Below the pieces are notes generated by a model. That model worked only from the letters and a program-made list of their open reading frames with translations. It was not told the DNA's origin and made no database searches. A stretch of DNA of 64,000 nucleotides from Trichostrongylus colubriformis (taxonomy: Eukaryota > Nematoda > Chromadorea > Rhabditida > Trichostrongylidae), in assembly GCA_963978905.1 (NCBI GenBank), contig OZ022256.1, positions 34,001,426 through 34,065,425 of the forward strand, in the 5' to 3' direction. Made by a program: the position numbers and the translations under genes. Positions 21,652 through 33,256 of the stretch are shown here, in pieces; the stretch's first letter is position 1, and the number at the start of each line of letters is the position of its first letter.

Positions 21652-23041
21652 TTGGGTTGGGGAATAAGTCCCCGCCGTTTTTTTCAACCCCGTTTTTCAC
21701 ATTGTTTTCTTCATCTTTCGACAATGATTATATATCTGTTTGATAGAGCTTTTTTTGCTCTACGAAATGCTACTATCTGTTTTTCGATTTCTTCGACTAC
21801 CTAATATTTATGAGGTTTTGAAATGAAGTAAGCTGAAGGCAAAAAAATCGCTTATGCGCACCTCATCTTTCTCGTCTGCCATCGAGATCAAAAAATGTTT
21901 GTGTACATGTTTCGATAGAGCTTTTTCAGCTCTACAGAATATACCACTTTTTATTCAAATCGCTCAACTTTTCACTGTTTTTAAGACTCACAAATGCAGT
22001 ACTCGCAAAAATGTGCACTTTCGTTATGTTCTGTTCCTCTCTTACCGTCGAGATCTAAGAGAGTATCCAGGCATGCATTCGATAGAGCTTTTTTTGCTCT
22101 ACAAGATGATACCACTACTCTTTTGAATCTCTTCATATTTTACCGTGTAGGGATAAGTTTCCACCTTTTCTTCAACTCAAAATTGCGTACTGAAAATGAA
22201 TTCTTTTGGCACAATGTTCTATACTATTCAATAGAGCTCCTTTCGCTCTACAAGACAGTGATTACAGTTTTTGTTCAAATTAATTTTTGCCATTTTTTAG
22301 ATTATTTAAAAAGAGTGTCAAGTCGACGAAATCGAACATTTTTGTGTCGATTGGGCTGGATTTCGTCGACTTGACACTCTTTTTAAATAATCTAAAAAAT
22401 GGCAAAAATTAATTTGAACAAAAACTGTAATCACTGTCTTGTAGAGCGAAAGGAGCTCTATTGAATAGTATAGAACATTGTGCCAAAAGAATTCATTTTC
22501 AGTACGCAATTTTGAGTTGAAGAAAAGGTGGAAACTTATCCCTACATGCTAAAATATGAAGAGATTCAAAAGAGTAGTGGTATCATCTTGTAGAGCAAAA
22601 AAAGCTCTATCGAATGCATGCCTGGATACTCTCTCAGATCTCGACGGTAAGAGAGGAACAGAACATAACGAAAGTGCACATTTTTGCGAGTACTGCATTT
22701 GTGAGTCTTAAAAACAGTGAAAAGTTGAGCGATTTAAATAAAAAGTGGTATTATTCTGTAGAGCTGAAAAAGCTCCATCGAAATGTGTACACAAACATTT
22801 TTTGATCTCGATGGCAGACGAGAAATATGAGGTGCGCAAAAGCGATTTTTTTGCCTTCAGCTTACTTCATTTCAAAACCTCATAAATATTAGGTAGTCGA
22901 AGAGATCGAAAAGCAGATAATAGCATTTTGTAGAGCAAAAAAAGCTCTATCAAACAGATATGTAATCTTTGTCGAAAGATGAAGGAAACAATGTGAAAAA
23001 CGAGGTTGAAAAAATCGGCAGGGACTTATTCCCCAACCCAA
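21652..23041. mobile_element. 1.39-kb near-perfect palindromic foldback element
   Basis: Two inverted arms of about 682 bp (21652-22333 and 22359-23041) are nearly identical, with a 25-base unpaired centre. The ends start TTGGGTTGGGGAATAAGTCC and are flanked by TA (21650-21651, 23042-23043), pointing to Tc1/mariner-type insertion. Each arm is itself repetitive. A 19-base hairpin motif TAGAGC-(7 nt)-GCTCTA starts at 21744, 21916, 22083 and 22232, spaced 172, 167 and 149 bp. It recurs inverted at 22442, 22591, 22759 (one mismatch) and 22931. No transposase is recognised in either arm. It abuts the preceding element with only TATA between them. Confidence 0.93.
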
Positions 23042-23043
23042 TA

Positions 23044-25000
23044 GAAACGAAATTCATTTTGATATGTCTTTCTTTCTTAATGTGAGTAGGGTGTGGGTCT
23101 TCAGACAGGGATGCAATAAGAGGATGTCACTTTGACTCTGATCATCCGACAGGCATACAAGAGAAGGGCGCGAAGAAACGTGTAGCATAGAAAAGTGACA
23201 ATAAAGATCTTTGTTGCATCAACCAATGGATCAAATGAGTCAAAGGAAGATAGAAAATATTGTCTCTCATGGATGTTTTAGGCTGTGTATCAGTAACTTC
23301 TCTTCATGAGTACATATTAGTTTCGTTTTATTCAGCTACTTCAAACTGAACCAAGCTGGCTCACTTTTACTTTTTCTTATTTAGTCGCATACTTCGATTT
23401 TCCAGATTTACTCTGCTTCCCTAGTTTTATGGAAGTTTGCTAATATCCATTAGTTTTACGAATCCCTATTTGTACTCTCTTACTTCTACATTTTTTATCC
23501 TTAGCACTGTAATTGCTGTCTAAAGCGAATGCAATTAAAGAAGTCAAGACATAGGCGGGTTGGGGGAGGTGCGAAGTAATTAGGGAGAGTGCGAGGTAGA
23601 AGATGTGAAAGATCAATCCTAACTGAAGCCTCACTTCCATATGGTAAGGCTTTGTCAACGGTCAATACCTTTGCTGCACCCTATACCATCATTCATATTT
23701 TGTACGTAGAACAAGACCTTACTGTTCGTAGATTTTGTGCAGTTTCATCCGCGGGTAATCTACCGAAGTCCAGTTAATTGGACGATTCACCTCTGTACTG
23801 GGCCTATGCCAAAAAAACATCATTGTAAGTCCATTTGTGTCATAGAGAGGAATAAGTGTAATGAGAAGTGATAATCCTTCAAATTGCATCTTTTGGGGCA
23901 CAAAAATGACCCAAAAACTGCGCTGAGGGCTACAAAACCTCACTTCTTCAGGTGTAAGCGTATCCATACTGTGAAACAACTGAACCAACCTTCATAGTTT
24001 CTTGTATAGGCCATCGCATGCAGATGTTACTACAATTTTAAAGGAATGTGGAATGCGTGGCACAATCCAAAGAAGGACTTGTCAACACCGCCTGCTTTTC
24101 CTCCCTTTATGGCTTCTTGAGATCAAAAAGCAAATATAGAAGTTCGACATGTTTACGGAAATTCTTATTTAAGGAAACTGGTTCACAACCGTAACGAGAG
24201 GGGAATAGCTGTGGTGTTAATTAGCATCCCATCTGTTCCCTGTGCTCGCCGTTTGTCCGTGGTGCCTTTGACTCATGCACGGGATGGGCGATGTTATGCC
24301 TTTTAGACGAGGATTCGTCTGTGCTAACAGGGACGGTGACACTGAGACATTTGGTCGTTCGTTCCTTTCCTATGATTCATCCAGCTCTCGTGACATTCGT
24401 CCTATTCAATGCTGGTTTTCCCTTCTCCTCTCTGTTCGCTTTACGGTCTCGATCAGTTCCTGGTCGCACATTGTTTTGTATCATAGCTATTTACATGCAA
24501 TATTTTGATGAGGGTGATTTCTGAAAATTCCCTCAGTTAGGCTTGCTGCCTTTCTTCAGAAGAAGATAGTGAGCAAATGACCAGGGTATTAACCTGAACA
24601 ACTGGGTGTGGTTATTTTTGCCAGCGCAAGTAACATTTGTAATAATCAGTTGATCGACATTGCTGTTTTCTCATTATTAGTAATTTTTATCGATACTATC
24701 CCTTTTGCGAGCCTGAAACATATTTCAGGATATTTGTGTATGCTCAGATAAAGGTTATCTACGAAAAGTGCTAAAAGCGCCACTTGACCTTTTAGTGATG
24801 GCTGCTCGGAGAGGCTGAAATAAGCAAACCACTGGCGTGCCGAGAAACCTCAGCTAGTGATGAAGAATTCAAAGAATTATGCTGAGCACCATCTACCTTT
24901 CTTCAATCGAACCAGGGTGACAAGCAACCTCCAGAGGACTTCGTCTTCTCTAGGGCCTAAAAGGATAGAAGCTACTCACAACAACTTTACAAAATAAATA
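23044..25000. other. No supported gene
   Basis: Apart from the solo transposon end, I see nothing. Two overlapping + frames near 24275-24524 are hydrophobic but lack splice signals, a signal peptide context or a domain. Confidence 0.3.
23643..23685. repeat. Diverged solo right end of the 20726-21645 family
   Basis: ggtaaggctttgtcaacggt followed by ttgctgcaccctata mirrors the right terminus at 21605-21647 (ggtaagactttgtca, ttttgccacaccctgta). I found no matching left end nearby. Confidence 0.45.
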
Positions 25001-25123
25001 CAGTCCAGTTCCCGAAGGCTGGCAGGGCGTGGCCTACAGAGTTGGGTGAGAGTGTGTGGCGGGGTGAGAGAGATCGATACAAGTCCGTAGGCCTCGCCCT
25101 GGCAGCCGTCGGGAACTGGACTG
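25001..25123. mobile_element. Short TIR element (123 bp) flanked by TA
   Basis: Starts CAGTCCAGTTCCCGA and ends in its inverse, with inverted arms of about 37 bp (25001-25037 against 25088-25123) and three mismatches. TA lies on both sides (24999-25000, 25124-25125). The small loop carries a GTGAGAG-rich stretch. Fits a Tc1-like MITE; no coding capacity. Confidence 0.8.
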
Positions 25124-25980
25124 TACAATTTTTCCAACCCTGATAGAATTCGTCAAAAAATATATAACCATACAACCCTGAAGATATTTATATGCTGCGA
25201 AATTAGATAGAATTCTCCAAATAACCCAGAAACAGCCGCTATCAGCAGAAGTCGATACTGTTCACCACTCATAAGGATTGCTTGGCGAATAGTATGCCTC
25301 TGAGCTTTGTTCTGTCGAAGGACTTATCATGTATAATGAGGATGCCGTAAGTTGCATATTCTTCATAATAAAGTCGAAATGGTAATTCATGTATGCTTTG
25401 CTCTTACGTTGTTTGCTACATACACTTTTATATTCGGAGTGTACCAACTGTTCCTTCGTAGACTATATGTAATCATTGTTGACTGTGTCCTTTTATTTCA
25501 GTGAAGACAATCGAAACGGATCATTACTGACGCATAATTCAGGGTTTTACGGTACACATCTCCCAAAAGATGCACAGCTGCACCTTGGAAGAAACCTGAG
25601 GTTGCGCGTGCGCATACTTCTTACGCTCTAACAAACAGCATTACTTTCCTAGACGAATTAGGTTGTGATTAAGAGGAGCTCATTCATTAGGCAGAAAGCC
25701 GCAAATGGGATTGCACTAGATTTGCTGATTAGCTGACCTCCTCCCTTCAATTCAAGCTACCAACGCGCAAAGTACCAGCGCGTCCGATAAGTCACTTAAC
25801 CACTTGATATTTCCCTAATCTCTGACATCTATGGATCTGCCAAGACCCTTTGTTGCTCATCAATCTAGCTCGTGGTATTTTCGCCTTACTTGTTCTTTCC
25901 TTGCTTCTATTTATTAATCCGTAATAATGATTTGTCTTTCTGATTGCAGTTTAATTTTATAGCTTTCAATATGATGCTGC

Positions 25981-26022
25981 ATAAATGTTATTGAAAGTTT
26001 TTAAGCTTTCAATAACATTTAT
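25981..26022. repeat. Hairpin, 17-bp perfect arms
   Basis: ataaatgttattgaaag at 25981-25997 pairs with its exact inverse at 26006-26022 around an 8-base loop. Confidence 0.9.
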
Positions 26023-26844
26023 ATAATTATATGCTCGTAGCGCAAGAGCGTTTGACGTTTCTTTTCCTTTATTTATATTGTCATCATTTCACGCTTTTCA
26101 TGATTCCATTCGAAGTAGAAATTGAGTAATTTCACAGTTCACATTGTTTGCTGCGTACATAATTATTATATGTACATTCAGAGCACACAAATTATTATTT
26201 CCTCGTTCACTGCACAAATTAGTGTTTGTGACCTTCCAATGACAATAATTAAACTTTGTTACAATTCTGATTATGTCCCCATTGACTGTTGGTGAGTCCT
26301 AGTGGGTTGCTTCAATCACCTATGACCCAGTTCGCCCAGAATGGAATCCTCCAAATTATAAACTATTGGTATGCCATAATGCCATAATTAGATTTTTGAA
26401 TTAGGATACAGTATTGGTTGTGCGAGCCACTTTTTAAGGTAGCGTGTTGGGAAAACCAGGCAAAGGAGATCGCTATCTCACTCGCTTTATACTCCCAGGT
26501 TTTTGAATTTATAAGCTTGAGGTTTCATTGATTTTTATACACTTTCTTTTGAAAACTGTACTTTTTGCAAAAAACTGCTTTTCCAGTCTCCACTGTGAAT
26601 CCACCATGTCAACTTCGCAAGTTAGGGCTACAGTTAGTCTTCAATGCAATGGTAAGGAAAAATGCCTCACCAGCGTCGCCTCACTCTCCCATCCCCACAC
26701 TACGGAAATTGGTCGTGAACCGTACTTTCGCAAGTAGCGGGCGTTGACAAAGAGATTGACCGGAGCTGTGGGGGCGAAGGAGTTGTCATTAATGAATGTT
26801 GGGTACTTTGCCTTGGCTCATCGTGCGCAGAAGCGAGATAGGTT

Positions 26845-26886
26845 TTTGCATATGCCTAGGGGAATGGGCCCCTAGGCATATGCAAA
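26845..26886. repeat. Hairpin, 18-bp perfect arms
   Basis: tttgcatatgcctagggg at 26845-26862 pairs exactly with 26869-26886, loop aatggg. Confidence 0.9.
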
Positions 26887-27517
26887 ATGGGAAATGTGGA
26901 TCAGTTCTGTTGTACGAAAAAGTGTGTCACTCATCCCAAGCCTATTCCCCAATCCATGGACGAAAATTCACAGCCCCTACCCCTTGTTTTTGAACAAAAA
27001 TCCATCGCCTTCTTCGTCCCTCTTTCCACGCCAAAGTTATGTGAAGGGCAGCTACTGTCCAACATCCCCCTCCACCCACTCCCATAGCGCCGATTAACTC
27101 TGAATTGCCAGCTCACGGCATAGCCTTTCAGCAGTAGAGAGCTCACGCGAAACATTCATTTCTAGTTGGGCTTCAATAGTCTTCTTCTTCTTCGCCAGAT
27201 AAACGCTCCGTTCAGCCCTCTCTTTTTCCACTGAAACTTGCTACCGGTTTCCTCTGTTGTCCACTTATCAATGCAGCATGCCTATATGCAACTGACGGCC
27301 ACCCTGAATGAAATGTTCCCTCGTGGCCACTTTACAAGTGAACAGCAAAGCAGTAACGAAGCTCACTCGCTATGCTCAATGTATGAGTCCGTGATGTCTT
27401 GCTTTTCGCAAAATTAATATTTATTACTCTCTTTATAATTCTTATTCTTTAACAATACTTCGTTCTCTAGGGTCCAAGTGCTCTCATGGTAGAACCTCGG
27501 CATTGCTGCTAGTTCCT

Positions 27518-27810
27518 GTTTGGTGCTTCTGCGTTGAGGTTTTTAGGTGAAAACTTTATCGCGGCCAACGTTTCGACCTTCCGTCGTTTTCGAGGGCCTT
27601 GAATTCCACCGCTAGAGTGCAGCAACGCTACACTCGGTCAGTAGTTTTCACCATAAACCTCGTGGTACATCGGTAGCGAATCGCTACTGATCGACTGTAG
27701 CGTTGCTACACTCTCGCGGTGGAATTTAAGGCTTTTGAAAACGACGGAATGTGGAAAAGTTGGCCGCAATCAAATTTTCATCTAAAACCTCGTGGCAGAA
27801 GCATTAAAAC
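27518..27810. mobile_element. Foldback element with about 115-130-bp arms
   Basis: The left arm (from gtttggtgcttctgc through gaggtttttaggtgaaaac, cgcggccaacgtttcgacct and tgaattccaccgc to gcaacgctaca) is matched by an inverted right arm from tgtagcgttgctaca to aaaacctcgtggcagaagc. Arms are imperfect, with several mismatches and short gaps. The centre repeats gttttcaccataaacctcgtgg, itself related to the right terminus. Noncoding. Target duplication not resolved. Confidence 0.8.
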
Positions 27811-28688
27811 TGGGACTTTGTTTCCTTGTTGAACATTCATAGGTACCTGGTTGTCTTGTCAGTCAGTGGATCGACAACTACACGCCAGTTTTCATAGAGC
27901 TCACCATTTGCAGCAAGGCCATGAGGATCCGATTGGTTATCCCCGGCAAGTGCACATTGAGAGCAGGTTGATGAGTTTGTTCAAACAATCCGCAAAACAA
28001 AGCATTGGTTTGCGTCTTCTCCATTTTGTGACTTACACTTACATTACCTTGCGTGTCTTGCATGTTTGGCATGGAATTCTTTTAATTTGCTGCCTACTAT
28101 ATTGAGCATCATTCTATATGATGTGCATTATATTGTCCCTACAGATCGTCCATAGCCACGTGCTCACGTAAAAAGTCATTCCCAAACAGACGTCGTGGAA
28201 TGCATCTGTGGCCGACACAAATGCTGTGTGACATTGATGGATTCATAGAGCCCTAAGAATCTGACCGATTACATCCGTTTGTACGCCACCATAATAACTT
28301 GAGAACAGATCCTTGGCTGAAGTAGTGAAATCAGAATGAGCAAAGCTCACCTTACCACGTTGGAGTCATGTACATATAGAAAATCGCAATAAATGAAGAA
28401 GTTCTGTAGAGGGGATGGTGACTTAACTCAGACCTTACTAGCATGACCTGAACATGGTATCCCTCTTCAGTGCCCACCCAGATCAAACCTTCCATCCGTA
28501 CGACTCTCTTAATTGCTACCTAACTCTGGCTCCTGCAAGTCATTGTCAAATACCACTACGATTCTCAACAGAGACGTGTGTGGCGCATCCAAGAAAGATC
28601 GATAGTGCCTCTTCTATCTATTAGCTGTGGCTGCACTGATGTGATGAGGTGAAGAAATAATTACCGGTAAGCGGCGCTGTTAGGACAT
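27811..28688. other. No supported feature
   Basis: Short open frames only, with no matches to the repeat families of the window. Confidence 0.3.
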
Positions 28689-28690
28689 AC

Positions 28691-29423
28691 AGGGGGTGCC
28701 AAAAGAGAGTAATTTTTTCTCTCCACTTCCAATCCTATAGTCGAACTTCAGCAAATTCTGACGAGGTGTTTCCATCCTCAAATTTGAGAACAGACCTCAC
28801 TCTATAACTGAACTACTAACAGCCTTCTGTGCGAACAGGATCGGGAGCTTATTTTGAGTGAACATGCGTCACCTCCACACGGCAAAATTCGAGATTTCGT
28901 CACTCACATTAACAACCTTGCTAAGGTCCGCTCATTCTGGGAACCTGAGAGGATTCATATTGGGTGGTGCCCTTAAGTTTTCCGTTTTTTTTTTTTAGGT
29001 TCCCAGCATCATTCATTTCCTAGAATCAAAACGTACCATTACCACTGAAAGTCTTGCGGAGGCAAGTTTGAGAAAATGATAATTCGGATCGTATCAGTGT
29101 TGTCCAAGCAGTAAGGGCACTGTGACTTCCATGAAGCTAAGGGCCAATACTTAGGAAGCTCCCCACAAAAGACCCACCACGGAACCTGGCTCCACTGTCT
29201 TAAGCGGACCTTGGTACCGTAGGTGTCTGAAGCCCGATTGCGCCCACTGAAGGCTCCGTATTCTGATGAAGGTGAAAGTAGTGAGTCTCAGCTTGCTCCT
29301 GCTTTTAAAGGAATATTCAGGAAGTATTGTGCCCCAATACATCTATCTCTTTCGTTTCCTTATGTTTTGTATACTTGGCAGATGTGAGCCGTGCGCAAAA
29401 TTACTCTTTTTTGACACCTCCTG
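28691..29423. mobile_element. Non-autonomous TIR element flanked by TA, 733 bp
   Basis: The left end cagggggtgccaaaagagag pairs with the right end, whose inverse is caggaggtgtcaaaaaagag, both continuing with taatttt. TA flanks both sides (28689-28690, 29424-29425). The ends share the CAGGG-GTG-CAAAA layout of the 20726-21645 element, so both probably used related Tc1/mariner transposases. The interior has no recognisable transposase. Confidence 0.82.
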
Positions 29424-29425
29424 TA

Positions 29426-32400
29426 TATTTCTGCTGTCTTTTCCTAATCGAGTTCTGACTTTTTTTGAACCATGTGCCAGTATGAGCTCCAGCATATGTT
29501 TTCTGAACTGTTGACCACACCCCTACTCATCTCGTGAATTTCTTGCCGTAGCCTTTTGTAAAATCGCGTCGGTGCGCCCTCGTGACATCCGGCTGGCGAT
29601 GAGACGTCTCAAACAAATGTGAATCAACTACATTCCCTCTGAATCACCTGTGGGAAGCGGGTCGAAGAGCGGATGCTCTGAATTTTACTTTTTGATACAC
29701 TTACCTGCCATGACGAGTCTGAATCAATATGGCCTTGGCATTTCACAGGAAACTGAAGAGCATTTTGGAGGGCAGATAGTTGAAGCTCACCATACACACG
29801 CCCTTACTCGAGCGGAAGTGGGGTAGTAACAAGTGGTTCAGCTGCAACTTGCAAGGTCAAGGATCAAATCGCAAGTGAGCCTCCGCTCAAATCCACCGAG
29901 CCTTGTCCCTATGTCGTCGACAATACCACAGCAGAATCGTCTGAGTGTATAAAAATATTGTTCTATATTCAGTGCGATGAATACAGGAAGCCAGCACCGT
30001 TCCCGTGCCGCTGCGAGTCCGATCAGAGGCCAGACGTGTGGTACACATCAAAAGGACGCAATCAAAGGGGCAAGCATTGGTTGAGGAGCAGTCGAGAGAC
30101 GGCGCTGTTTTGCCTGCTGGATGGTCGCATTTGTCACGAAGTTGAATTGAAGGAGTCATGAATAGGAGAGGTTCTAAAAAAAGTCTCCATAGAATTAATG
30201 ATTAAATGCCACAATGATCCTGAATGGAAGAAGAAATGAAGGCACATCCAGCAAGTACTCTATCGACGCTCGGCAATTTATTCCTTGTCCCTTCAGTTTC
30301 TGCTTATGTGCTCGTTCACGGATCGGAACATCTCTCAACGTCTGTTATGCGTGAAGAAAGCTATAATCGCTGCGCTCAAAAAGTGGTCCCGTCAAGCCGT
30401 GCTTTTTTCGCAGAGCTGGCAGATTCCGTGAGAATCCATCGGATGCCACAGATAATCGAGCTGCCTCAGCTGTAGCTGGAGGCAGAAGCACCCCTTTTCG
30501 CCTCTCTGCTACACACTAATGCTTGGGTGGGAATACGGTCAACCAGCCTACGTTGTGCTTACTCTCGCAATTCAATCTCAATTTGCTGACGGCCACCATC
30601 GCCACCGCACACTTCACACGTATCTCATTCGTCTTGAGTTTCATCGCTGCCCGTGGGAGTCGGCTCCGAATCCTATTCATCGGACACCACTCTGCTCTCG
30701 ATCTAATGTCGCACCTCGGAAGTTAGTGGCATATGTACTTTTTCACCACTCGCTTGATTATATGGCGTGATGCCTAAAGGTCACGCTCACCTCACAAGAT
30801 CGTCACAAGTCTGAATTTAGGGGTCTAATTTGAGCTTTCGATTCGAAAATGATTCGAATTGAAATTTGAGGTTCAAAAATGTCGGGTGCTTGATTTCGGT
30901 CCTCCCATCTAAATATGCAGCCTCATAGGTCTCTGGGCAAACCGTGCAAGCATTTGACGAATGCTCCCCAAAGGACTCACAGTCACGAGGATTTTTATTC
31001 AAGTCACTGCTTTGTATCGTGCAGTGTTCGGTTCCACTTGTCAAATCACAGAGTAGTTCACTTCCTTGGATAGCCTTAGCTCGTTTTCATACAGGAGTGT
31101 CATGATTCACATGCTTTCTATACCATTGAATTACGGGTTGTGCAAGGTACCTTCGGCAGCGATTCTATGAATAGAGAGAACCTTGCATAATATTGAAACC
31201 GTTTTCTTCCGCTTACTACCCATCCCGACGGTGCACGAAAAGTGCTTGGGAACTTTTTCATTGAAGGCTTTCACCGTGGCTACCGCTCGCACTTTCGTGT
31301 AAGAGGAGAAGCTTTTTTTCATTTTTTCACCCGTCTCTTCTTCCTAGTACGTATTTTCTGGGTAAAGGAACTGCTTGCATTGTAGGGACATGAATGAAAA
31401 TGCTTCCACATTTCCTCGTCGGGAGAGCTTCTGCTTCGTACTCATCGAATGAAACGAAATAGGGCAACCCCATGTTTATTAGATTAACTTTCTTTTTTTA
31501 ATTAGATTTGAGCCTTACCACTTTTAATTGCCTGTTAGCAATCTCTTTCTCCGACTCTACAAAAGGAAGTTAAGCGTGATCAAAGTTAAGCGTTATTACC
31601 TCGCTATACCTATATCTCCACATCCATCCTGACATTTTTGATATTTTCAAGCCGAAAGGAACATACCGCTTTCGACTAATGGCCCTGGCGATTATGTGAA
31701 CAGAGGATTCTGAAATAAAGGAATCGTCTACAGAAATCAAGTTATTCTGATTTTTCATGAAACCGAGGAATTTCCCCATGTTCCAAAGCAACGGAAGTTG
31801 TTGGAATTCCCGCCGAGCAGCATTTGAACAGCCGCCGGGCTGGCACAGTGCAGTGCAAGTTCCCACGCCCAACGTCGATTTGCTTCTCAGTCTGCCTTCC
31901 TGATCACTAGATCGTTCCCTCTTTGCCCGATTATGAGCGTACCCCCCCCCCCCCCCCCCCTAACGGCCCACCCAGTTGGCCGCTATTCTGAGGAGTATCT
32001 CACAATCAGCTAGATTCGTGTTTTGTTTTCGCGCGAAACTTTCGGCCCTTAGTGAACAAATGGGACTTGAGTATATGAGTGACAGAGGAGCTCTATTCTC
32101 CGTAGAAGATTCAGATGCATCTTCTGGTCTCGGAAATGGAACTTAAAAGTATCCCAATACTGATTTTTTGGTTTGAAGGCACACTTCACTACAACCTTAT
32201 ATGGGTTGTACCGTTACTAGAACAAACAGAGATACCAGATAGCCAGCGAAGGAAAAGTGCCTGGAGCATTGCCTTTGGTATCTCCTGTCATCTCGCTATC
32301 CAACCAGATGAGAGACGGAAAAATGTCAGAGGAGGAGAAAAAAGCTATAGCGACGCCGTACGTGCTTGCCACCGCTGCTGCTAACCACGTCTGGTGAGGA

Positions 32401-32555
32401 GCGTTCATTGTTGTCCACTCAATGCTTCCAGAAATTGTCCGCGGAAATTCATGATTTTCTGTCACCCATATATTTACGTTGTCCTGCAAGTGACTTCCGA
32501 CGGGGTGGGTGGAGTGTACACCGTTAGGTCAGAGATTCGCATTGCGACACAGCTC
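29426..32555. other. No supported gene; includes a C-homopolymer
   Basis: About 3.1 kb without recognised content. A run of about 18-20 C lies at 31940-31960. Several 60-100-codon frames exist on both strands (for example 31872-31570 minus), but none shows a domain, splice pattern or repeat copy. Confidence 0.3.
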
Positions 32556-32559
32556 ACGC

Positions 32560-33256
32560 GACTCTTCCAGCGCGGGTTGATGCGGGCGGTTGGAACTCCG
32601 GTCTGAGCAGGGTCAAGATTCCGTCGAGGATTCCTTGACAGCGGGGGTCGTAATCGTTGAGGTAGGCAGTGAGAAATTTCTCAGGCAGAGGATCCAAAGC
32701 GTAAAGGGGAAATGTTATAGAACTAACTGGGTTCAAATCCAAAACTGATATTTAATTTGATCTTCAGTTGAAAATTTGAAGGAACAAAAAGCATCACCCC
32801 AGAAATACGAAGCAAGGCAAGGCACAAATTTTTTGAGATAAGTGCTCAAGACGATATTGCAGAGAGGATAGCGCATGGACAACGTAAAAGTTAGCAGAGC
32901 GAAAGGTTAGGCTGACCCCTACTTCCTCTTGGAGTTGTGGACTGCGAACGAAGTGTCAAGCTTTTGCAACCAGGCGTTCATAACTTATACTGTAGTGCGA
33001 GGTCGATACTTGATGCCTTGTTCATAGTCCACAACACCAAGACGACCACAGGGGTGATGTACCTTTTGACCCAATGGAATGTCGATGGAAACTCCTTGCA
33101 TGGCGCGGTCCACAGCAAAGCCGGCTTACGCCAATAACCCTTCCGTTGGCCCTCCGTCACCGAAATCACGTACAGAGAGATCTGCGAGATTGTTGACCAT
33201 GGGAAGCGGTAACCATTCACTGGTATCGGAGTGGTTGGATACTGAATATTCAAAGA
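32560..33256 (-). repeat. Dispersed repeat with conserved unknown reading frame, copy 2
   Basis: The best-preserved copy. The minus strand reads ISLYVISVTEGQRKGYWRKP, then LLWTAPCKEFPSTFHWVKRY, ITPVVVLVLWTMNKASSIDL and ALQYKL-stop (33253-32978). In another frame further down it reads FPLYALDPLPEKFLTAYLND and YDPRCQGILDGILTLLRPEF (32742-32554). Copy 1 (12660-13245) and copy 3 (38160-38480) show the same blocks with substitutions. The two blocks may be exons or be separated by frameshifts. No known domain recognised. Product unknown. Confidence 0.65.

Larger units (their letters stand above)
25126..27515. other. No supported gene; two perfect short hairpins
   Basis: AT-rich sequence with no recognised protein. 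Two strong hairpins stand out. One is at 25981-26022 (17-bp arms ataaatgttattgaaag), the other at 26845-26886 (18-bp arms tttgcatatgcctagggg with a 6-base loop). Open frames at 26528-27155 overlap each other in several phases and show no domain. Confidence 0.35.

Noticed and set aside
24275..24524. Two overlapping hydrophobic frames that might be a membrane segment
   Set aside because: Both phases are similarly open, with no start context or splice support.
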